From Gilliamella sp. Pas-s25 (GTDB taxonomy: Bacteria; Pseudomonadota; Gammaproteobacteria; Enterobacterales; Orbaceae): a DNA stretch of 56,100 nucleotides. The notes beneath the pieces were generated by a model. The model did not search any database. It saw only the letters and a program-made list of their open reading frames with translations, and was not told the origin of the DNA. The stretch lies in assembly GCF_009795885.1 (NCBI RefSeq), contig NZ_WTEV01000019.1, positions 1 through 56,100 on the forward strand. The letters run 5' to 3'. Position numbers and translations under genes: made by a program. Below are positions 49,607-56,100 of this stretch, piece by piece. How positions within the stretch are numbered: the stretch's first letter is position 1; every line of letters starts with the position of its first letter.

Positions 49607-50011
49607 TTAAGTGAATTCAATTTGTTTTAAGTAAAAACGTAATGTTCGCCAGTCATTAGGTTGTAGATTATCAGCCATTAACAAAAGCGTACAGCGTTTA
49701 CCGTCATGTCGAGATTTTAAATTCAAGATAATAACATAACGCAATATCAGCGGTTTATACATTAAGTACCAGCGTTGTTTGTGCCAATATATTTGATTGA
49801 TATAGTGAAATAGCGCAAATTCGTTTTTAATGGTGTTGAAATAACAGATACTACGCCACCATTCTATTATTAATAATATTATAATAATAAAGGTATAAGA
49901 ATTTAAGGATGTGTTAGCAAACAAGACTAGACAAAGCATCATTAGCATGGAATAAAAAAGAGTTGAAATCAGTAATTGCAACTTCGATATGCTAAGTTTT
50001 ATGCTCCACAT
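49607..50011 (-). CDS. CptA/YgfX-like inner-membrane protein, orphan
   Basis: The 134-residue protein has two N-terminal membrane helices (residues about 10-30 and 37-55). Its soluble part reads QRWYLMYKPLILRYVIILNL and TLLLMADNLQPNDWRTLRFY, the pattern of CptA/YgfX (family form LWLAADSMDEAEWRDLRRIL). In E. coli this protein sits next to sdhE (cptB) and was described as a cytoskeleton-targeting toxin or as an SdhE partner. No sdhE-like frame occurs beside it here. The assignment rests on the C-terminal motif. Confidence 0.7.
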   Translation of the reverse strand: MWSIKLSISKLQLLISTLFYSMLMMLCLVLFANTSLNSYTFIIIILLIIEWWRSICYFNTIKNEFALFHYINQIYWHKQRWYLMYKPLILRYVIILNLKSRHDGKRCTLLLMADNLQPNDWRTLRFYLKQIEFT

Positions 50012-50257
50012 AATGCTTACTCTAATGAGTGAAAATATAATTATTTCATGATTTTGTTAAAAATTGCTTAAAATAAAGTTAAATATGGGAGATAATACAC
50101 ACAATTTGGGTGTGATTTAATGGATAAGTGATCAATCATTAGCATTGTCTTTTAATGTCAATGTGAAGTCCTTACCAAAAGATAGGTTAACTAAATTTGG
50201 CGCAGAGATAACTCTGAAGCCATTATTTTTGCCTTAAAATTTAGATAGGAAAAATTT

Positions 50258-52798
50258 GTGATATTAATTAGAGTGTTAAAAATTCTTCTAACATTATTCA
50301 TTGGTTTATTTCTTTGTGGCTTAATTGTTGGCATTGCTGGTTATGCTCATTATTCTAAAGATCTGCCGGATGTTACTACATTAAAAGATGTTCGATTACA
50401 GACGCCAATGCAAGTATTAAGTAAAGATGGTGAGTTAATTGCCATTTTTGGTGAACGGCGTCGAACCCCATTGAAATATGACGAAATTCCACCAATGGTT
50501 GTTAATGCCGTCATTGCAACAGAAGATGCGCGTTTTCATGAACATTTTGGCATTGACCCTATTGGTATTGTTCGGGCAATGTATATCGGTTTAAAACAGA
50601 AAGGATTTTCTCAAGGTGGTAGTACCATCACTCAACAAGTCGCTAAGAACTTTTTCTTAACACCTGAAAAAAGCATATCGCGTAAAGCCAAAGAAATTAT
50701 TTTGGCTATCCGTATGGAAAAAGAACTATCGAAAGAAGAAATCATGGCATTATATCTTAACATGATTAACTTCGGTTCTAGAGCATACGGTGTTGCCGCT
50801 GCATCTTATACTTTTTTTGGTAAAACTCCCGATCAGTTAACCATTGATGAAGCCGCTTTATTAGCTGGTTTACCAAATGCACCATCAGCTTACAATCCAA
50901 TTTCTCATCCAGATCGTGCATTAACTAGACGTAATTGGGTATTAGGACGTATGTTAGACCAATCCTATATCACTCAAGCTGAATATAATGAAGCGATTAA
51001 AAAGCCGCTTAGCGCCAGCTATCATTCACCACAAATCGAGTTTTCAGCGCCTTATGTCGCCGAAATGGCACGTCAATTTATGTACGATAAATTTGGCGAA
51101 AATGCCTATACAGATGGCTATAAAGTCTATACAACTATTTCGAAAACAGATCAAATAGCTGCAACAGAAACAGTACAAAAGCATATTATTGATTATGATA
51201 TCAGGCATGGTTATCGTGGTGCTGAAAAAGTATTATGGCAACCGAATGAAACCCCATGGGATCTTGAGCAAATCAAGCAAACCCTTGATAAATATATGTG
51301 TTATAACGGCATGTGCCCAGCTGTTGTTATGACTTCAGCAGACAAAGAAGCAACAGCGGTATTATCTGATAAAAGCAGTATTATTATTACATACCCAAAC
51401 ATGAAATGGGCGCGTCCATTTATTAGCGATACAAGACAAGGCGCGTTTCCTAAAAAAGTATCTGATACTCTTAAATCAGGACAACTTATTTGGGTTAAAA
51501 AAACGGGAAATAATTGGGAATTAGCACAAATTCCAGCTGTAAATGCCGCACTGGTATCACTTGATTCAGATAATGGGGCAATCAAAGCAATTGTAGGCGG
51601 TTATGATTTTAATTTGAGTAAATTTAACCGAGCAACGCAAGCGCTGCGCCAATTAGGTTCAAACATTAAACCATTTATTTATACTTCAACCTTAGAACAA
51701 GGCTTAACGATGGCAACACTGCTCAATGATGCACCCATCGTCCGTTCTACAGGGAGTGCAACATGGCGTCCTAAAAACTCACCACCGACCTATGCAGGAC
51801 CACTACGCTTAAGAATCGGGCTGGGAATGTCTAAAAATGTAATGATGGTAAGAGCTTTGCGTGCCGTTGGTATAGATTATGCGGCAGATTATTTAGAACG
51901 TTTTGGATTCCCAAAAGAGAATATTTCACATAACGAATCGTTAGCGTTAGGTTCGGCTTCGTTTACTCCCCTGCAAGTGGCAAGAGCGTATTCTGTTATC
52001 ACTAACGGAGGTTACTTAATTACACCATACTTAATTGAAAAGATAGAATACAATAGTGGTACTGGTACCATTTATCAACACCAACCGCTGATTGCTTGTC
52101 ACAATTGTGCTGATGATGATGTCATTGCTGGTTCAACACCGGTATCACTTGATAATGTTGAAAATGAATCAAATGAATCCGATAATGAAGAACCTGAACA
52201 AGCTAATCTTAAAGCTGATGATGATATCGTATTACCTGATATAAATCTTGATAATAAAACAATTGATGTCACACCAAAATATGCACCGCATACGGTAAAT
52301 AGTGGCATTGCGTTTATTATGAAAGATGGTCTTCGTTCAATTGTATTTGGTGGTTCAAATTGGCAGGGTACGGCATGGCGCGTAAAAGCATTGGGCAGAA
52401 AAGATGTCGGAGGAAAAACAGGGACTACTAACTCATCTAAAGATGTTTGGTTTTCTGGATTTGGTGGTAATATTGTCACAACTGTGTGGATGGGATTTGA
52501 TGATCACCGTCGTGATTTAGGTCGAACTTTCCGAGCCGAAGCAGGGGCGGTCACTGCAAATCCAGTATGGGTGGATTATATGAAAATTGCCCTAAAAGAT
52601 GTACCGGTAAGAGAAGATGTCAAACCTGAAAATGTGATTTCGGTGACTATCGATCAAAAAACGGGGTTATTACCTCAATCCGGCTCTAGCACCATGTCAG
52701 AGTACTTTATAAAAGGTACCGAGCCAACAACTTATGCAACCCAAGAAGTGGGCACAAAAGTGACAGATTCAGAAGGTAATACTTCTGAGCTATTCTGA
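50258..52798 (+). CDS. mrcA: Penicillin-binding protein 1A
   Basis: PBP1A is the bifunctional peptidoglycan polymerase. After a membrane anchor (residues about 8-28) comes the GT51 transglycosylase with the catalytic Glu in VIATEDARFHEHFG (about Glu89) and GGSTITQQVAKNFFL. An OB-type insert and the transpeptidase follow, with Ser in RQLGSNIKPFIY (about Ser467), SKN as SKNVMMV and KTG as GGKTGTTNSS. The 846 residues are colinear with E. coli (850). The start is a GTG with AGGA 7 bases upstream. In E. coli mrcA is divergent from the hof operon; here both are on the same strand with four genes between. Confidence 0.96.
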   Translation: MILIRVLKILLTLFIGLFLCGLIVGIAGYAHYSKDLPDVTTLKDVRLQTPMQVLSKDGELIAIFGERRRTPLKYDEIPPMVVNAVIATEDARFHEHFGIDPIGIVRAMYIGLKQKGFSQGGSTITQQVAKNFFLTPEKSISRKAKEIILAIRMEKELSKEEIMALYLNMINFGSRAYGVAAASYTFFGKTPDQLTIDEAALLAGLPNAPSAYNPISHPDRALTRRNWVLGRMLDQSYITQAEYNEAIKKPLSASYHSPQIEFSAPYVAEMARQFMYDKFGENAYTDGYKVYTTISKTDQIAATETVQKHIIDYDIRHGYRGAEKVLWQPNETPWDLEQIKQTLDKYMCYNGMCPAVVMTSADKEATAVLSDKSSIIITYPNMKWARPFISDTRQGAFPKKVSDTLKSGQLIWVKKTGNNWELAQIPAVNAALVSLDSDNGAIKAIVGGYDFNLSKFNRATQALRQLGSNIKPFIYTSTLEQGLTMATLLNDAPIVRSTGSATWRPKNSPPTYAGPLRLRIGLGMSKNVMMVRALRAVGIDYAADYLERFGFPKENISHNESLALGSASFTPLQVARAYSVITNGGYLITPYLIEKIEYNSGTGTIYQHQPLIACHNCADDDVIAGSTPVSLDNVENESNESDNEEPEQANLKADDDIVLPDINLDNKTIDVTPKYAPHTVNSGIAFIMKDGLRSIVFGGSNWQGTAWRVKALGRKDVGGKTGTTNSSKDVWFSGFGGNIVTTVWMGFDDHRRDLGRTFRAEAGAVTANPVWVDYMKIALKDVPVREDVKPENVISVTIDQKTGLLPQSGSSTMSEYFIKGTEPTTYATQEVGTKVTDSEGNTSELF

Positions 52799-52812
52799 TA
52801 TAAGGATTTAAG

Positions 52813-53376
52813 ATGAATGGTTCAATAAGAATTATTGGTGGAAAATGGCGTGGGCGTAAATTGTCGGTACTTGACAAACAAGGATTGCGCCCAACAACAG
52901 ATCGTATCAAAGAAACCCTGTATAACTGGTTAATGCCAATTATACACGATAGCAATTGTTTAGACTGTTTTTCAGGGAGTGGTTCGTTAGGTTTTGAAGC
53001 CGCATCACGAGGAGCACAAAGTGTTACCTTACTTGAAAAAGATAAACAAGTTGTGCAACTACTCAACAAAAATAAACAGCTTATTGCTAGCGACATAATC
53101 GACATTTATCATACTGATACTTTACAATGGCTAAACAAGCCTGCTATAAAACAATTTGATATTGTATTTATCGACCCACCATTCCATCAAGCATTGGTGG
53201 TAAAAACGGTTAGCGAGCTTGAGAATAATAACTGGCTAAAGCCGTCGGCTTATATTTATATTGAAACAGAAATAGATCATAATCTAACAGCTTATATTCC
53301 AACTCACTGGCATTTGCATCGCGAAAAAACGGCCGGACAAGTTCACTGTTATTTATTTATCCGAGAAGGCAATTAA
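52813..53376 (+). CDS. rsmD: 16S rRNA m2G966 methyltransferase RsmD
   Basis: RsmD methylates G966 of 16S rRNA using SAM. The N-terminal RIIGGKWRGRKLSV and LRPTTDRIKETLYNWL, the SAM loop DCFSGSGSLGFEAASRGA and the catalytic FIDPPF (about residue 120) are present. The length of 187 fits (E. coli 198). It starts 14 bases after mrcA and overlaps yhhL by one base. Confidence 0.95.
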   Translation: MNGSIRIIGGKWRGRKLSVLDKQGLRPTTDRIKETLYNWLMPIIHDSNCLDCFSGSGSLGFEAASRGAQSVTLLEKDKQVVQLLNKNKQLIASDIIDIYHTDTLQWLNKPAIKQFDIVFIDPPFHQALVVKTVSELENNNWLKPSAYIYIETEIDHNLTAYIPTHWHLHREKTAGQVHCYLFIREGN

Positions 53377-53633
53377 TGTTCATATTTATAGGAAAAGTCT
53401 TGTATTCATTGGTATGGTTATTTTTAGTATTTAACCTTATCTATCCTTATCCACACCCTGCCAATGTAGTGGCTAATATTGGTTTAATTGCATTTATCGT
53501 TACCCATGGTTTACAAGCGTGGATGTTACACTCAACCATGACAAATCAAGAAAAACAACAAGACAAATTTAAAGTCTTACGTTTGTTCTTATTTGGTGTT
53601 TTTGAATCACTTAGTTGGAAAGATAAAAAATAA
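53376..53633 (+). CDS. yhhL: DUF1145 membrane protein YhhL
   Basis: The 85-residue protein has two or three membrane helices and the DUF1145 marks NLIYPYPHPANVVANIGLIA and THGLQAWML, ending in a short Lys-rich tail. Its function is unknown. Translation is coupled to rsmD (TAATG), the same order as in E. coli. Confidence 0.88.
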   Translation: MFIFIGKVLYSLVWLFLVFNLIYPYPHPANVVANIGLIAFIVTHGLQAWMLHSTMTNQEKQQDKFKVLRLFLFGVFESLSWKDKK

Positions 53634-53645
53634 CAATAAAAAGAG

Positions 53646-53673
53646 TTGCTAGATACAAAAATTTTTGTATAAT
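53646..53673 (+). promoter_or_regulatory. Sigma-70 promoter of tRNA-Gly
   Basis: TTGCTA, 16-base spacer, perfect TATAAT, 31 bases before the tRNA. Confidence 0.75.
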
Positions 53674-53704
53674 GCTCACCACTTCTTTCGAAGAGCCTCA
53701 ATAA

Positions 53705-53780
<76 letters not shown>

Positions 53781-54123
53781 ATATAGCCTTTATAATGACT
53801 AGAAATTTCAAAAAAAGTGAAATGGAATCGCAATATTAATTTCTCAAATAGCTAAAAATAGACGAATCCAAAATAATTTTACCCCAAACCCCATAGTTAA
53901 CTGGAATTTTTTTTTAACAATAATTTCAGGCTTTTTGCTAAAAAAATAGCATTCTTCAAAGTTGTTCATAAGCAATATTAGCAAATTTTTTAATCAAAAT
54001 GATGGTCAATTTTTTTTAAAACGCTATACTTACAAAAAGGAAAAATTAATTCAGCTTATTTTAAAAGCGAGTAATTGTAAAAAAGATAAATAAAACAGAG
54101 AAATAATTGATAGGTGAAATGTT
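53781..54123. other. Spacer between tRNA-Gly and exported protein
   Basis: A 343-bp very AT-rich spacer. I see no integrase, att-like repeat of the tRNA end, or clear promoter; an AGGTGA site at its end serves the gene at 54124. Confidence 0.4.
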
Positions 54124-55626
54124 ATGGAGAGACAGGTTAAACACCAACTGCCCTATATCCAAAATTTACCAAATAAACAAGTTAGACGGAGGGGCGTACT
54201 CACCTCATTTTTATCATCGAAATTATTATTAAAATTCATTGGGCAGTTGTCACCGTTATTGTTATTGTCATATTCATTCAACTTACAGGCATTATCTGCC
54301 AAAACCACCGATACAATTCAAGGCTCAGCGCCGTATTTTACATTTGATGGGGGTAGAACTAGAGTGACAACAACGGAAGATTTGCTTAGTATCTGGCTAT
54401 CGGATGGTACTCAAATCACACCATCAAACAATCCCTCAACTCCTATAAGCCCAATCAAGTTACCTAATGCAGGGGATACCCTTGCCAATGTTAACATGAT
54501 GATACCAGCATCAACAAATTTCATATTGTTAAGTGATTTAGTAACGCGTTATCACTATTGGGGCGATGATGATGGCGATGGGTTAGGCACAAATGGGGTT
54601 ATCGCAACAGGTAGTTTATCGGTTAGCATTACCGATAAAAATGACCAAATAATTGATCGCAGTGATGCTTTAGATATTTGCAAAGCGCCTTATAAAATGG
54701 TGCTAAATAACATGGCTGGCAGTTTAAGTACACAGTACGGAGTACCAAGCCACAGCATTTTTGACTATGGCACGGCAACATATTATATCAATCCAAATTT
54801 ACCAGCTACAGTTTGCTATGCTAGGCCGAATCTGCAACATGGCACAGGTAGCTTTAAAGGACCTGATTCCATATGGGATTCAGATAAAGGTTTTATCCCG
54901 CAATCAATCAATCCCTTACTATATGGCAGTAACTTCCCGACCACAGGGGCTGATGGATTATATTTTGATTTAGACATAAGGGGCGTTGATCCAAGTCAAT
55001 TGACATGGAAGCCCGTCACACATGAGGGAATAACCGCCACAGTGGCAAGGATAACAGCAAACGATAGTTGGATTCCTAACCGTCCAGAAGTAGTAACACG
55101 AGTCACTTTAACCGGTCCTGAAGCAAGAGCACAAAAGGACAATGTCAATCCAAGTCGAATTAGTAAGCCAAATTTGCCTAAAGAATTTGAATTAGTCGGT
55201 AGAGATAGTGATGGTAATGCAGTTGTAAAATATGGTTTTGTATTACAGAAGTGGTTCATCAACCGGGGGGATAAAAGTGATACCGCATCTAATCAAGTAG
55301 CGTGGTGTCGTAGCCTCGGTTATCGTCTTGCACAAGTCAAAGACCTGACTAACGCAGTTTGTTCTGGTTTAAACTCTGGCGAGTATTGTCAAGATGCTAT
55401 CGGCGCTACGCCAGCAGGCAGCGATAATTTTTATCAGCGTCAAATAGGTGCTGGATTTTTCACCGAGTGGGATCAAATATACGATTACGCTGGTATAGAT
55501 TTCGCACTCAGGTACTGGACAAGTGATACGGCAGGAAACCTTGGATTCTATGTGTGGTTGATGGGCGGTGCTGTGGATCGCGATAACCCAAGTTACCATT
55601 ACTCAGGACTTTGCACCACGCCTTAG
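54124..55626 (+). CDS. Large exported protein with lectin-like C-terminus
   Basis: The 500-residue protein has an extended N-terminus (basic region, then hydrophobic FIGQLSPLLLLSYSFNLQAL and cleavage near SAK). Such long signal regions occur in intimin/invasin-type and autotransporter proteins. The middle is rich in Asn, Asp, Thr and beta-strand patterns, with a Ca-binding-like DDDGDGLG. The last 110 residues (AWCRSLGYRLAQVKDLTNAV, ALRYWTSD, GFYVWLMGGAV, SGLCTTP) with paired Cys resemble the C-type-lectin-like end of invasin-type adhesins. No outer-membrane barrel is present, so how it is anchored is unclear. A host- or cell-surface role is inference. Confidence 0.5.
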   Translation: MERQVKHQLPYIQNLPNKQVRRRGVLTSFLSSKLLLKFIGQLSPLLLLSYSFNLQALSAKTTDTIQGSAPYFTFDGGRTRVTTTEDLLSIWLSDGTQITPSNNPSTPISPIKLPNAGDTLANVNMMIPASTNFILLSDLVTRYHYWGDDDGDGLGTNGVIATGSLSVSITDKNDQIIDRSDALDICKAPYKMVLNNMAGSLSTQYGVPSHSIFDYGTATYYINPNLPATVCYARPNLQHGTGSFKGPDSIWDSDKGFIPQSINPLLYGSNFPTTGADGLYFDLDIRGVDPSQLTWKPVTHEGITATVARITANDSWIPNRPEVVTRVTLTGPEARAQKDNVNPSRISKPNLPKEFELVGRDSDGNAVVKYGFVLQKWFINRGDKSDTASNQVAWCRSLGYRLAQVKDLTNAVCSGLNSGEYCQDAIGATPAGSDNFYQRQIGAGFFTEWDQIYDYAGIDFALRYWTSDTAGNLGFYVWLMGGAVDRDNPSYHYSGLCTTP

Positions 55627-55871
55627 TTTTTATTTTTAGTCTTTAATCCTTGATGGGAGGGTGCAATCAAAGAATGTAGCCCTAGCGGAAAGCGAGCCCC
55701 AAAGCGTCGATGTTCAGTAAAAAGCCAGCTATATGTAATAGCTAAATTGGGGCATCTTTGTTAAGCTATTAACTTTTTTGTCAACATTAGCAAGTTAGCC
55801 CCTTTGATTTTGTTGTATAATATCCATAGTAGATATTACTAATTCATTACTCAACGTAGACTAGTAACAAA
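55627..55871. other. Spacer after exported protein
   Basis: GGGGC (55750) and GCCCC (55798) could pair across a loop of about 40 bases, followed by TTTGATTTTG; it may act as a weak terminator. No gene is visible. Confidence 0.35.
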
Positions 55872-55980
55872 TTATTGGTTGTTAAGCACTTCTAAAAAAG
55901 TCATGACATTATTCGTTGGCATTAAGACTCTATCATTGCTTTTTTCTTTCTCAAGGATAGTTTGATCAATGTTATAACCT
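55872..55980 (-). pseudogene. C-terminal remnant of an unknown gene cut by an IS
   Basis: The minus strand encodes GYNIDQTILEKEKSNDRVLM then PTNNVMTFLEVLNNQ and a stop. The frame enters from the IS end at 55981 without a start codon, so it is the 3' end of a gene truncated by insertion. I do not recognise the family. Confidence 0.4.
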
Positions 55981-56100
55981 AGGGGCTGTTGATCTTTGCT
56001 GTACATAAATCAATTAACAATACATTGGCAGCCACATTAACATAAATGCCAGTGATACCATACTGGCATAATTCCTTTCTAACTTATCGTATCTAGTTGA
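55981..56100 (-). mobile_element. IS5-type insertion sequence, 3' end
   Basis: 56014-56100 on the minus strand encodes STRYDKLERNYASMVSLAFM then LMWLPMYC and a stop, the usual end of IS5-family transposases (form TRYDKLARNFLAFVYLA). The element end AGGGGCTGTTGATCTTTGCT lies just beyond, next to CTAG, a YTAR-type target used by IS5 elements. The rest of the element is outside the window. Confidence 0.65.

Overview
The window reads as an AT-rich gammaproteobacterial chromosome. Gene content and order (glmU-glmS, trxB-cydD-cydC, hofM-Q and mrcA, ldhA, mltB, HemG, YigL, TusA, RsmD-YhhL) are enterobacteria-like, while the proteins are clearly diverged from Escherichia coli. Together with the low GC, the mannitol PTS, formate-THF ligase and Sel1 proteins, this suits the Orbaceae (Gilliamella, Frischella, Orbus; insect-gut symbionts). 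That placement is an inference from recalled family sequences, not a database search.

Layout. 1-4.7 kb is an accessory graveyard: RHS fragments, small putative immunity genes, and at least three broken IS3-type elements nested in each other. 5-8.7 kb is the mannitol operon mtlA-mtlD-mtlR (minus strand) behind two perfect CRP boxes. 9-12.3 kb is glmU-glmS (amino-sugar synthesis), followed by hemG and typA. 15.2-15.8 kb is a YefM/YoeB toxin-antitoxin pair with its TGTACA operators. 15.8-18 kb is formate-tetrahydrofolate ligase coupled to an unusual stand-alone RnfB-like ferredoxin. 18-22.8 kb holds sohB and an aspT-aspD pair (aspartate/alanine exchange plus aspartate decarboxylation).

22.8-26.7 kb is an IS-bounded island: a TetR regulator, operator-like palindromes, two short fragments that resemble PhzD and PhzE of phenazine/ADIC biosynthesis, and an intact 14-TM drug-type exporter. 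I read it as the wreck of an acquired secondary-metabolite operon whose exporter and regulator survive. Its right-hand IS debris has clipped the C-terminus of cydC. 26.7-40 kb returns to core genes: cydC-cydD-trxB, a nitroreductase, an AmpG-like permease, ldhA, mltB, a TauE-type exporter, a YhfA-type OsmC protein, an APC permease and an ArgO/LysE exporter. A 420-bp spacer then carries a perfect CRP box, a 24-bp perfect palindrome and a strong terminator (small RNA or attenuator candidate) before a periplasmic GH3 glycosidase. 42.5-44.5 kb has Sel1 proteins with a duplicated gene tail, followed by a tRNA-Val/Val/Lys operon.

45.2-48.4 kb is the DNA-uptake cluster hofM-N (fused in one frame), hofO, hofP, hofQ, then yigL, tusA, an orphan CptA/YgfX membrane protein, mrcA, rsmD, yhhL and tRNA-Gly. 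The window ends with a large exported protein with a lectin-like tail and an IS5-type transposase that interrupts another gene. A palindromic ~30-bp intergenic motif occurs three times in the window and I cannot assign it to a known class.
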